The translations under genes were made by a program, and so were the position numbers. The notes below the pieces were generated by a model, which was given only the letters and a program-made list of their open reading frames with translations, was not told the origin of the DNA and ran no database searches. A DNA stretch of 64,000 nt from Paenibacillus terrae (lineage in GTDB: Bacteria > Bacillota > Bacilli > Paenibacillales > Paenibacillaceae): NCBI RefSeq assembly GCF_000943545.1, contig NZ_JTHP01000001.1, positions 186,001-250,000 on the forward strand, given 5' to 3'. Of this stretch, positions 35,130 through 43,946 are shown one piece after another (the stretch's first letter is position 1; each line of letters starts with the position of its first letter).

Positions 35130-35151
35130 GGGGTAGTACCAGCGAAGCTGT
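35130..35151 (+). repeat. Direct repeat, copy 2
   Basis: Exact second copy of the 22-base repeat at 34261-34282, 869 bases away. The two copies bracket the sigma-like fragment and the DUF4181-like gene. Confidence 0.75.
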
Positions 35152-35616
35152 CACAGCCCGTAAAGTAAACCAGTGAAAAGTTCCGGTTTTTGTTGGTATC
35201 GGAACCATAGTTCTGCTTTGCACTCGTTATTCTGGTTCAACGTGGTTTCCAAGGCGCAATTTGAACCACGTAGCTGTCATGAAGTGCAAACATGTGGAAA
35301 TTGATGGTAACTACTTTGCGGGTGGTGTCACGTTCGCTGGTACTGCCCCTATACATGATTATTTCATTGTAGACCGGGCTTTCTACTTCAATTTACCTAT
35401 TCGCTTGCGCAAACCTTCATTTCGTAGGTCTAGTGAGGAGGTTTTTTGAGAGGTATAGGGTATACGAATACATATTTATGAAATTATTAAATGATTTTTT
35501 TGGTTTTTTATACATTCGTTTGCAATCTCATCATATGAAAAAAGTGTAATTAAATAGGATAATAGGACCAGTAATATCATGTAAATATTCTATATAATAG
35601 GTTCAGAGGTGGGATT
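35152..35616. other. Intergenic stretch upstream of the spike island
   Basis: No convincing gene is present. Short hairpins occur (GTTCCG/CGGAAC near 35180-35210, TGGTTCAA/TTGAACCA near 35232-35268). A 63-codon frame at 35261 has no ribosome site or recognisable homology. The last 160 bases are very AT-rich. TATAAT at 35593-35598 could be the -10 box of the following operon, without a good -35. Confidence 0.4.
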
Positions 35617-36222
35617 ATGAATAGACTGGAAGCACTAGAACACTTTCAAAAGACCTATGCAGAAGATGTGCTGAATCAGAAATTACACCAAGTAATGTCT
35701 TTGTATGAGCAAAGAAAAGACGAGCTCATCTTATCTTTTATTCAATCCTTTCAATTGATCTGCCTGCAAGCCAATTCTACAGAAGTGGCCAAGACAAGGA
35801 TTGGATACATTACCTATTCAATGAGGCGCACGTATCTGATGGATCGAAACTATAACTATGTCATCGAAGCCTATGATAAAAATTGGTTCTTTGATCCGGG
35901 GCCTTGTCATGGAACCTATGATGCAGGCTGGGCATTCAGCTTTTTAGCAGAACTGGAGGATGAATTGAATCAGCTCCGAAAACCCTATATGAATAAGGTT
36001 ATTCAGCCTGATGTTGAGCGCTTTGCACTTCAGGTTGCGGAGAAATTTCATGAATATGTTTTGAGATTAGCTAAGGAAGCTATTCCATTGGCTATACAAA
36101 CACCGGAATTCAGGGCTTTGAGGTGCGAAGATGATTTGGAAGTAAGAATAGGGGAGTATAAAGGAATCAGTGAGGCGGTGTATTCAGCAGCATATGGAAT
36201 ATTACATGATTCAACAGGATAA
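35617..36222 (+). CDS. Uncharacterised protein at the head of the spike island
   Basis: I do not recognise this protein of 201 residues. It is soluble, rich in helices and aromatic residues, with no signal peptide or membrane segment. A conserved-looking centre reads YVIEAYDKNWFFDPGPCHGTYDAGW. The ATG at 35617 follows AGGTGGG. Its gene overlaps the next one by 53 bases, and that one overlaps the DUF4280 gene by four, so all three are co-expressed. Position directly before a PAAR-like tip suggests an adaptor or chaperone role, as for DUF4123 or Eag proteins in type VI systems. This is inference from position only. Confidence 0.6.
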   Translation: MNRLEALEHFQKTYAEDVLNQKLHQVMSLYEQRKDELILSFIQSFQLICLQANSTEVAKTRIGYITYSMRRTYLMDRNYNYVIEAYDKNWFFDPGPCHGTYDAGWAFSFLAELEDELNQLRKPYMNKVIQPDVERFALQVAEKFHEYVLRLAKEAIPLAIQTPEFRALRCEDDLEVRIGEYKGISEAVYSAAYGILHDSTG

Positions 36223-36724
36223 CCGTATTACAGAGTATATGCATTCCGAAGAGATGAATCGTAGGCAGCTCTTGGAGTGGGCAGCCAGCGCGGAGGATTC
36301 CATTTTACAATTTTATGTTTCAGGTGATGCAGACTATATCGATTTTATTGAGCATCCGGTATCCATAGTTTCAGAGCAGTTAAAGGAAATATTTGATATA
36401 TATCAAGCCGGATTAAGCTGGAAGTTGGTTGTTTTTGCCGATATGCAGCGAATGCAGCAAACGAGGTATTGGCTGGCTAATCCGCCTAGCCTTAAGTGTT
36501 TATCACCACTTAGTGAATATCATAGGGACGGTACACTGAGAAAAATCATTTTAGATGAATATGCAGTGGAGAATCATAAGATATTCAGGATTCAGAATGC
36601 CAATCATCATATCATTGTGGATCTTGATGTGGCTGAATGTATTTTAAAGTTCAACTTGGCAGGCTTGAAATTACAAAAGGTCGATACAGAGGGGCCATCT
36701 ATACAAAGGAGAGTCCAAGAATGA
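36170..36724 (+). CDS. Possible adaptor or Imm11/DUF1629-like protein
   Basis: This soluble protein has 184 residues. The C-terminal segment VENHKIFRIQNANHHIIVDL and VAECILKFNLAGLKLQKV resembles the end of the Imm11 (DUF1629) group, found beside polymorphic toxins, but the match is by pattern only. The GTG at 36170 follows AAGGA; in-frame ATGs at 36194 and 36206 are alternatives. Its stop overlaps the DUF4280 start (ATGA). It may load cargo on the tip protein or protect against an effector. Confidence 0.5.
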   Translation: MRRCIQQHMEYYMIQQDNRITEYMHSEEMNRRQLLEWAASAEDSILQFYVSGDADYIDFIEHPVSIVSEQLKEIFDIYQAGLSWKLVVFADMQRMQQTRYWLANPPSLKCLSPLSEYHRDGTLRKIILDEYAVENHKIFRIQNANHHIIVDLDVAECILKFNLAGLKLQKVDTEGPSIQRRVQE

Positions 36725-37098
36725 GTGAGAGCTATGTAGTGGATGGAGCACAGATACAGTGTAACTATGGAAGTCATTCAGGAAGATTTAGTGTTTCAGC
36801 TAACAGGGGGATTAGCATTGGTGATAAATTGCAGGGGAATATTCAAGATTTTCACCCACAGACTCATATCCCTTCATTTGGAATGTGCCGCAGTATGCAT
36901 AATCCTGCAGTTTCTTCTGCTAACAAAGGTAATTCCGGAAAAACCATTCCGCAGCCCTGCAAACCGAGCGTTTCTATGCCTTGGTTGAATGGAAAGAAGG
37001 ATGTATACGTAGATCAATCTCCGGCTCTTATGAGCTGCTCCACTAATTTATGCATGTGGTGTGGAAAAATTTCATTCACGACAGACGGGCAGGAATAG
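36721..37098 (+). CDS. DUF4280 PAAR-like spike-tip protein
   Basis: This protein has 125 residues. SYVVDGAQIQCNYGSHSGRF at the start, KPSVSMPWLNGKKDVYV in the middle and a cluster of Cys (LMSCSTNLCMWCGKI) at the end fit DUF4280. DUF4280 is a PAAR-like family that caps the spike of contractile injection machines in Gram-positive and other bacteria. It starts within the stop of the upstream gene, and AAGGAG lies nine bases before it. The VgrG-like hub gene follows after 50 bases, the usual tip-hub neighbourhood. Confidence 0.8.
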   Translation: MSESYVVDGAQIQCNYGSHSGRFSVSANRGISIGDKLQGNIQDFHPQTHIPSFGMCRSMHNPAVSSANKGNSGKTIPQPCKPSVSMPWLNGKKDVYVDQSPALMSCSTNLCMWCGKISFTTDGQE

Positions 37099-37148
37099 CT
37101 ACAGATTGCAGGAAGCTACATCATGGAAGGACAAATGGAGGGAGTAAG

Positions 37149-39995
37149 ATGGGACTGGCAGGAACTGTGCTGACGTATGGAAATATTAGAGTGAATGCAC
37201 CGTATGAAATTGTCCGGCTGCTGGACTTTGAATTGACGCAGAAGGTGAATGAGCACGGCAAGGTGTACATCACTGCTCTCATACCGGATGAGGATCATGC
37301 TAAGTATGATGGTTTAGCACATGATGAGGATGTGCTGGAGGTATATGAGACGGATGAAGATCGAGGGACTGTTAGTATTTTTAAGGGAATAGTCACCAAT
37401 ATTAGTATTGGATTCAAAAATGGCGTATATCACATGTACATAGAGGCTGCCTCTTTTACATATTTGATGGATCAACAACGAAAAAATCGTTCGTTTCAAA
37501 ACAGCTGCTTGACGTATTACCAAGTGTTCCGCGAACTCATAGATGCCTATCCACACGGGGATTTTATTGACATGACTGACAGCGATAAAAAGCTGGACGG
37601 CTTTACTATTCAGTATGAAGAGAGTGATTGGGAGTTTCTAAAAAGAATGGCCTCTCATCTGCAAACTGGACTGATTGCCGAAATTACATCCGTGTTCCCG
37701 AGATTATGGTTAGGCACATCGAAAGATCAGGTGAAAGGTGAACTGCGTAGCATTAACTTTTCCCTCCAAAAAACAAAGTCAGGCCCCCAGTATACATATG
37801 CTGAAGTGGAGGATACGAAACGTTTTGAACTTGGAGATGTCGTCGTGTTTCAACGAAAGCATTGGGTTATCGATCAGATTCATGCAGAGATGAAGCAAGG
37901 TATCATGACATACGACTATACTCTCGCTCCGGAAGCAGGCATTCCGAGGGAGGTTATATATAATCAACTCATACAAGGTGCCTCCATTGAAGGGAAAGTC
38001 ATTGATTTAGATGGTGAAGGAGAGTCGGTTAAACTTCACTTGTCCGTAGATTCTTTGCAGTCCAAAGCTGGGGGTTGCTGGTTTTCTTATCCCACCTTGT
38101 ATACCGGTGGTGGAATCGGTTGGCACTGCATGCCCGAGCTTGGGGATCATGTCCATTTGTATTTTCCGTCCAACAAAGAGCAGGAAGCTCGCGTGGTTCA
38201 ATCTCTCCGTAAGAGAGACTACAAAGGTGATGAAATCAGCAAGCCGGCAAGAAAGCTGTTTCATACCAAAACTCAAAAAGTGGCGAGATTCGATGATAAA
38301 GAAGTAGCTCTCTCCACCCAGAAAGAAAAGATACTTGTGCGCTTAAATCCTGCATCCGGTATTCACGTATATAGTCATCACGATCTTACCTTTCACGCCG
38401 ATACAGACTTGGTGCTGCATGGCAAAAAGGTACAGATGACCGCTACTCGCGAAATATCTCTGACGTGCAAAACCAGCTATATCCGAACAGATGGATCGAT
38501 TCATATCAAGGCCAGTAAGCTCATAAAAAATCAGGTGCCCGATGCAGAACTGAAAGCCTATAAATCCCTAATTCAAGAATTGAAGGGGAAGGGATATCCG
38601 CAATGGGTGCAAGATTTGCTGCTTCAATTTAAAAAGGACTATTACAAAGCCGTGGCAGCAGGTGACAAAAAGGGTGCTAAGGAAGCAGCAGCCAAGGCCA
38701 AGCAATTGCGCCAGCAGGTGGCAGAAATAGATCGTATGCCTGCCTGGGCAAGAGCGCAAATGCATGAATACACGTCCCAGTGGTGGGAAGCGTACGGCGC
38801 AAATGACAAGGCCAAGCAAAAGCAGATGCATCTTTTCGCGAACCAACTGCGTGACAATGTGCTAATCAACGAGCTGATTCGTGGGCATTCTACCAGCTCC
38901 TATCTCGATGCGAACCGGTTAGAGGAGCTGTCCGGACAATACGCCGATGCGGCTCATAAGCTGACCGTTGCCGATCAAAAGGTCATAGCCAAGGAAGCGG
39001 CCGCTCTGCGGAGTAAGTATGGCGTGAACAGCCTGCTTGCCAGAGAGAATTTGAACAAGCTTGCCAAGAAGTACCCAGACAGCTTCTCGTACAAGCTGCC
39101 AACTACAGGCGATTGGGATAAGGAGCTTAACGCGGCACTGCATGATTTTGCGAAAAAGTACGGTCTGGAGAATAAGGGCTATGGTCGTGATGTGCTCGCA
39201 GTGTATCTGCATCAAGTAGCTAATGGCATTCTTCCATGGCCTAAGGTTAGCAAGGCTGTAACGCCGACTATTCCAACAACGAAAACGGAACCGGGCAAGA
39301 AGACGCCGACTACTCCTGAAAAGCCAACGAAGGAAGAACCGAAGCCATTAAATCCTAAGGATTATAAAGATGGATTAGTAGCAGTGAAAAAGATTGAAAA
39401 TTATATAAGTAATAAAGGCATAAAAGGAAATCAGGCTCAAGCTCTGTATAGAGTAAATGATTACACCAATAACAGTATCATTCAAAAGAAACTGTCCTCG
39501 AACCGTAAAGCACCACTCGTGTTTTTCTTTGAAGGAGACGGCTCATATAGTTATAAACAAGAAGATCACCCGGAAGGTCGATATGGAGCGATGGCAATTG
39601 TGGTGATAGACGGCGAAATTAAGTATACAAGCAAAAACGCCAGCACACTTCCTGATTATGAGAGCAAGGATAAAACTGTTAAAGATGGAGTGTATGAGTT
39701 TGTAGGGGGGTTGCATCGGGGCTCTTATCCTGCTTTGCGTATTAGGGATGGTGCAGCAGTTCCAGCAACCAAAGGAAGCCAAAAAAAGGATACCACAGCA
39801 GAAGGCGTAAATATACACAAGGGCTACAATAATGATACTAAAGGTAGGCCGACTTCAACAGCTTGTATTACAGTCCATAAAGACGAGTATGTAAGATTTT
39901 TGAGTTCAGTAGGTGTGGTGAAGAATTCATTGGATGAAAGACCTAATCCTGTAAAAGGGCTAGCTATTCTTGATCGGAAGGATAGATCAAAGTGA
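37149..39995 (+). CDS. VgrG/gpD-like spike hub with C-terminal L,D-transpeptidase-like effector domain
   Basis: This protein has 948 residues in five parts. Residues about 5-270 resemble phage gpD/VgrG hub domains (YEESDWEFLKRMASHLQTGLIAE). About 275-355 form a gp5-type OB fold (IEGKVIDLDGE, GIGWHCMPELGDHVHLYFPS). About 380-460 are beta-strand-rich spike repeats. About 470-700 are helical, with two tandem P-x-W-[AV] units (483-528 and 531-575). A Pro/Thr/Lys linker (703-737) leads to a C-terminal domain with NIHKGYN (His890) and TSTACITV (Cys906). That spacing resembles the active site of YkuD-type L,D-transpeptidases. The ATG at 37149 follows GGAGGGAG. It is an 'evolved' spike likely acting on peptidoglycan. 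Confidence 0.78.
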   Translation: MGLAGTVLTYGNIRVNAPYEIVRLLDFELTQKVNEHGKVYITALIPDEDHAKYDGLAHDEDVLEVYETDEDRGTVSIFKGIVTNISIGFKNGVYHMYIEAASFTYLMDQQRKNRSFQNSCLTYYQVFRELIDAYPHGDFIDMTDSDKKLDGFTIQYEESDWEFLKRMASHLQTGLIAEITSVFPRLWLGTSKDQVKGELRSINFSLQKTKSGPQYTYAEVEDTKRFELGDVVVFQRKHWVIDQIHAEMKQGIMTYDYTLAPEAGIPREVIYNQLIQGASIEGKVIDLDGEGESVKLHLSVDSLQSKAGGCWFSYPTLYTGGGIGWHCMPELGDHVHLYFPSNKEQEARVVQSLRKRDYKGDEISKPARKLFHTKTQKVARFDDKEVALSTQKEKILVRLNPASGIHVYSHHDLTFHADTDLVLHGKKVQMTATREISLTCKTSYIRTDGSIHIKASKLIKNQVPDAELKAYKSLIQELKGKGYPQWVQDLLLQFKKDYYKAVAAGDKKGAKEAAAKAKQLRQQVAEIDRMPAWARAQMHEYTSQWWEAYGANDKAKQKQMHLFANQLRDNVLINELIRGHSTSSYLDANRLEELSGQYADAAHKLTVADQKVIAKEAAALRSKYGVNSLLARENLNKLAKKYPDSFSYKLPTTGDWDKELNAALHDFAKKYGLENKGYGRDVLAVYLHQVANGILPWPKVSKAVTPTIPTTKTEPGKKTPTTPEKPTKEEPKPLNPKDYKDGLVAVKKIENYISNKGIKGNQAQALYRVNDYTNNSIIQKKLSSNRKAPLVFFFEGDGSYSYKQEDHPEGRYGAMAIVVIDGEIKYTSKNASTLPDYESKDKTVKDGVYEFVGGLHRGSYPALRIRDGAAVPATKGSQKKDTTAEGVNIHKGYNNDTKGRPTSTACITVHKDEYVRFLSSVGVVKNSLDERPNPVKGLAILDRKDRSK

Positions 39996-41440
39996 AGATG
40001 ATCAGAAACATATTAATCATTCTTTTTTTAATCGTGTTGTCAGCATGTAATGCTTCTCAAAAAGTCCCTACTTCCTTTTCTTCGAAAACGGTGGATATGG
40101 CTTCAGAAGTGGTGGAATCATCTAATAAAAATAATAAAACGGAGCTTGTTAAAGAGAATAGCAAGAAAGAATGGGCTTTAACGGTAGAAGAAGGCACAGA
40201 AGATCCAGCAGAATTTTTGGTTCAGCTGGAAGGGTCAAAAGTTGAACGGTTCTTAAGTGCCGAGAAACTGATTAGTCTCCTACAGTCGAAGGAGGATAAA
40301 GAGAAATATCGAGATTCTTATGTAGATGTAGGGAGAATCCAAGCAGATGGGAGTCAAATCGCATTCGTATTAGATTTATTTAAAGAAGCGAGATTAATAA
40401 TACAAATTTATGATTTGGATTCGGGTAAAAAAGTAAATGAATTTATGCTGCCTTATAACCACCCAGTAATTTCTTCTGATTTAACGAAGTATTTATATGA
40501 GGATAAAGATAAAGCGTATATATATGACCCGTCAACTAATCAATCAACAGCTATTCAATTAGATGGAGATTCTATAGATGTAGATGACATTCATCAAGGA
40601 AAATTTTCTCCAGACAGTACCCAGTTTTGTTTTACTGACAGCCAGCAGAATATTGTCGTATTTGATGTATCAACTCATAAAATCATTAAGAAAATCCATA
40701 TAGATTCTGGTATGGCGATAGTCAACCAATGGATTCAGAAAGATAAAATAATCTATTCCCTTAATTCTATGTCAGTGACTAAAACGTACCTGTTAAATTT
40801 AAGTAATGGAGAGAAACACCTTTTAGGCAAAGGGATGGAACGACTCTTAATGTCTCGTGATGGATCGGAGTTATGGTTTGAAAAGGTAGACTCGCCGTCC
40901 AATTATAAACTAAATATAAATACAGGTTTGAAAAGTAAAGCCCCATCCATCACTACAGTTGATGGAAATATGGCAACACCTGTACAGTGGTTTTATACCG
41001 CTAATGACTTTTCCAAATATGATAGCGAAATAAAAGTACAGCAAATTAAAGCTTCATCCACTCTGCCAAGTAAAGGCATGCAGACCTATGATGCCAAAAA
41101 TCTGGTGGACGGAGATACATCTACTGCATGGTGTGAAGGCGTGAAAGGCAACGGGGAGGGGGAGACTATACTGTTAGATCTGGGATCATCACAGAAGGTA
41201 AAGGGTATTGAGTTGATTAACGGATATGCTAAATCTGAAAAAAGTTATCGGGAGAATAACAGAGTTCAGAAGCTAAAACTGCAATTCTCGGATGGTTCTT
41301 CCCTAGAAATGAATGATTTTAACACACGTAAGAAATTTAAAGAGCCTATTAATACCTCATTTATTAAACTTACTATTTTATCAGTTGAACGTGGAACGAA
41401 ATATCAGGATACATGTATTTCCGATGTACGGCTTTTCTAG
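39992..41440 (+). CDS. Lipoprotein with C-terminal NADase-type glycan-binding (discoidin-like) domain
   Basis: This lipoprotein has 482 residues. The signal ends VLSAC, with Cys19 lipidated. Residues about 90-330 contain repeated beta segments resembling a propeller (KLSPDSTQF-like blades such as QGKFSPDSTQFCFTDSQQN). The C-terminal 140 residues (YDAKNLVDGDTSTAWCEGVKG, ETILLDLGSSQKVKGIELING) are a galactose-binding-like fold of the NADase-type glycan-binding kind. The GTG start overlaps the hub stop (GTGA), so it is coupled to the effector-bearing hub. That position and surface anchoring suggest immunity or anchoring to the wall. Confidence 0.75.
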   Translation: MKMIRNILIILFLIVLSACNASQKVPTSFSSKTVDMASEVVESSNKNNKTELVKENSKKEWALTVEEGTEDPAEFLVQLEGSKVERFLSAEKLISLLQSKEDKEKYRDSYVDVGRIQADGSQIAFVLDLFKEARLIIQIYDLDSGKKVNEFMLPYNHPVISSDLTKYLYEDKDKAYIYDPSTNQSTAIQLDGDSIDVDDIHQGKFSPDSTQFCFTDSQQNIVVFDVSTHKIIKKIHIDSGMAIVNQWIQKDKIIYSLNSMSVTKTYLLNLSNGEKHLLGKGMERLLMSRDGSELWFEKVDSPSNYKLNINTGLKSKAPSITTVDGNMATPVQWFYTANDFSKYDSEIKVQQIKASSTLPSKGMQTYDAKNLVDGDTSTAWCEGVKGNGEGETILLDLGSSQKVKGIELINGYAKSEKSYRENNRVQKLKLQFSDGSSLEMNDFNTRKKFKEPINTSFIKLTILSVERGTKYQDTCISDVRLF

Positions 41441-41465
41441 CATTCTTACAAAAAGGAGAAGGCAT

Positions 41466-42839
41466 ATGAAATGGAAAGAACCAACGTTTGGTGCAACACC
41501 TATGTTGAAAGCTTTAACAGCCGCTAATGCGCATAGGAAAGCAAAGGCTTTTGACCTGGTGGCAGAACAGAAAAAACAAAAACTGAATTATCCTGACTGG
41601 GCCCAAACCTGGATGCGTAAATACAAAGAGGAGTGGTATATCGCTAAAGCAAACGGCGACGAGGTCGGTATGCGTAAAGCGCAAAAGCTGGCAGAGGGAC
41701 TTCGAAGCAAGTTACGTGAAATGGCCACGTTCCCCAAGTGGGCTCAAGAGCAGATGAAAAAAGAAACAATCCGCTGGATGACTGCTGAGGCGAGCGGGAA
41801 TATAAGGGAAAAGTTAGCTGCTGAGAAGGCGGGGCGAGCCATTCGCGAGAAGCTTGGTTTGATCGATACGAGCACTAAAGAACCACCAAAAGAACCAGTT
41901 ACCAACAAATCGAAGGATGATCCTAAAACTGAACAAGCACCTCCTGATAAGTCAGAAAATGATAGCTTTGAAGCTGAGCTTGCTAAATTCCCGGAATCAT
42001 ACAGGCCAGCGCTATTAAAATTACACAAGCAGCATCCCTCTTGGCGTTTTATAGCAGAAGAAACTAATGTAGATTTTAATAGTTTTCTCAACGCAGAAAT
42101 GAAAAATGGGCTGGTATGTACCGAAGTAAGCAAATATGGATATTCACCGCCTTGGAGAGACCCTAAGTTCAAATATGATAGAGGATATAATGCTGCTTCT
42201 CCTAAGGCAGTTTCATATTTTTTAGATCCTCGTAATTTTCTTACCGAGTCTCGTGTATTCCAATTTTTGTCGGGTAAGTATGATAAGAACACCCAAAATA
42301 AAGAGGCTGTTAATAAAGTGCTAAGCAAAAGTTTGGCTAATAAAGGGGATGTATTTCTAAAGGCAGGCGGTAATGAGGCGAGTGCAGTATTTTTAGCGGC
42401 AAAGGCCATGGTTGAATCGGGAGGCGGAACTTCAACTTTAGGAAAGGGACAGGTCCCGGAATATATCGGTTGGTACAACATGTATGGCATTGGTGCAAAC
42501 GATGGGAGCGCACTCAAAAATGGTGCAAAGAAAGCTAAGTCAGAGAACTGGAATTCTGTCGATAGTGCAATAATCGGCGGAGGTAAATGGATTTATAGAA
42601 ATTATATTCAAACAGGGCAAGATACGCTTTATAGCTTAAAGTGGAATGTAAATTCCTTTAGGAACAATGGAACTGTTAGTAAGCAGTATGCCACGAATAT
42701 TATGGATGCTTATGTAAAATCGGATCGTTTTTCCAAGGGTCTTAAAACCGTAGATGCACCTCTTACCTTTAGAATACCCGTGTATAAGAATATGCCTGCA
42801 ACTGCTTGTCCTGAACCTACACAGGTTTCATCAAGATAA
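41466..42839 (+). CDS. Glucosaminidase (GH73-like) effector with N-terminal P-x-W-A repeats
   Basis: This protein has 457 residues and no signal peptide. Residues about 42-88 (YPDWAQTWMRKYKEEWYIAK) and 89-132 (PKWAQEQMKKETIRWM) are two copies of the helical repeat also found in the large hub protein. A charged Pro/Lys linker follows (135-165). The C-terminal part is an endo-N-acetylglucosaminidase: FPESYRPALLKLHKQHPSWRF, YFLDPRNFL, AKAMVESGGGTSTLGKG (Glu317 likely catalytic) and YNMYGIGA. Bacillus cell-wall glucosaminidases share this block but carry export signals. The missing signal and shared repeats suggest delivery on the spike. SD is AAAGGAGAAGG before the ATG. Confidence 0.82.
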   Translation: MKWKEPTFGATPMLKALTAANAHRKAKAFDLVAEQKKQKLNYPDWAQTWMRKYKEEWYIAKANGDEVGMRKAQKLAEGLRSKLREMATFPKWAQEQMKKETIRWMTAEASGNIREKLAAEKAGRAIREKLGLIDTSTKEPPKEPVTNKSKDDPKTEQAPPDKSENDSFEAELAKFPESYRPALLKLHKQHPSWRFIAEETNVDFNSFLNAEMKNGLVCTEVSKYGYSPPWRDPKFKYDRGYNAASPKAVSYFLDPRNFLTESRVFQFLSGKYDKNTQNKEAVNKVLSKSLANKGDVFLKAGGNEASAVFLAAKAMVESGGGTSTLGKGQVPEYIGWYNMYGIGANDGSALKNGAKKAKSENWNSVDSAIIGGGKWIYRNYIQTGQDTLYSLKWNVNSFRNNGTVSKQYATNIMDAYVKSDRFSKGLKTVDAPLTFRIPVYKNMPATACPEPTQVSSR

Positions 42840-42879
42840 TCAAGTTATTTAAAATAGGCATTTTGAAAGAAGGGGAAGT

Positions 42880-43941
42880 GTGATTAATAAAAAGTTATTT
42901 GTACTTGTTTTAGTCATTTTAATTTTCAGTGGTTGTGGTGTGAATAAAGAGGTTGAGGTAAAAAGTATCGCTCCTAAATCAGCTACACCAACTATTGTTA
43001 GTCCTGAGATAACGAAAGATTCTAGTAAAGCTACTGTGCAAGATTCTGACACATTAGATCAGTTTATAAAGAAAATTCAACCCAAGGATGAGCATCTTCA
43101 AAAAATAATAAAAGAAGATTTGGACCGTGATGGAAAGCTGGAATACGTGCTTGCTTTTGGATTAGAAAAAGAGGAAATTTACAACATATTTGTAGTCCGG
43201 GAGGATGCTGGCTATCACATCATTGATAAACTAGAGGACCCCGTTATAGTTGTGCATCTAAATACTGATGTGAAAATCATGAAGCTGGATCAAACGGATC
43301 AAAAGTTTATCGTTGTATACTCTATAGGCGACGGAGGGGCTTACTCCGAGGGATTCTCCATATATGCCTTGGAAAATAATCATATCAAGAGTATAAATTC
43401 TGATTTTCCTAATGCTACTGGACAAGGAATTCGAACGTTAAAAGATACCGATCATGACGGTGTATTTGAAAGTGTAGATTATTATGAGTTTAGCGATACT
43501 CAGGGGCATACCGTCGTGGTCTATCAAAAATATGATGGAACAGGACCTGAAAAAAAGGAGATTCTATATAAAAATAAAAGTAAAAAGTTTGTATATCCAA
43601 GCGATCCTAAGGCTGTGATACTGAATTACTTGGAAGTTGATTATCTTATGAAGTGGTTTGATTTACCTTTTCCTGAAATGGCCCAGCTCACTGATCCGGC
43701 AGCAAGGCAAACATATGATTTTGAAGATGCTATTGATTTTTCCGGTTTAGCCTATTTATCGTACTGGGGACTGGACCTGAGTTATGAAGAGATAAGCGGC
43801 GATGAGAACCGAAAAGTATATTTGGTAAAAGGTAACTCAGAAGAAGAAAGAGTAAGAGCGAAAAAAGAAATTACCTTTACATTAGAAAAACAGTCAGGCA
43901 AGTGGAGGATTATGAGCATAGAATTAAACGATAAATTCTAG
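42880..43941 (+). CDS. Lipoprotein with EF-hand-like/FG-GAP-type motifs, possible immunity protein
   Basis: This lipoprotein has 353 residues. The signal ends IFSGC (Cys19). Two acidic loops, DLDRDGKLEYV and DTDHDGVFESVDYYEF, resemble calcium-binding VCBS/FG-GAP repeats. The GTG at 42880 follows AAGGGGAA. It lies directly after the glucosaminidase gene, where an immunity protein would be expected. No known immunity family was recognised. Confidence 0.65.
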   Translation: MINKKLFVLVLVILIFSGCGVNKEVEVKSIAPKSATPTIVSPEITKDSSKATVQDSDTLDQFIKKIQPKDEHLQKIIKEDLDRDGKLEYVLAFGLEKEEIYNIFVVREDAGYHIIDKLEDPVIVVHLNTDVKIMKLDQTDQKFIVVYSIGDGGAYSEGFSIYALENNHIKSINSDFPNATGQGIRTLKDTDHDGVFESVDYYEFSDTQGHTVVVYQKYDGTGPEKKEILYKNKSKKFVYPSDPKAVILNYLEVDYLMKWFDLPFPEMAQLTDPAARQTYDFEDAIDFSGLAYLSYWGLDLSYEEISGDENRKVYLVKGNSEEERVRAKKEITFTLEKQSGKWRIMSIELNDKF

Positions 43942-43946
43942 AAAGC

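Noticed and set aside
35261..35449. 62-codon plus-strand frame upstream of the spike island
   Set aside because: No ribosome site and no recognisable homology; the region looks like rearrangement debris.
41744..42517. 257-codon frame antisense to the glucosaminidase gene
   Set aside because: It lies wholly opposite a well-supported gene, and its translation has no family motifs.
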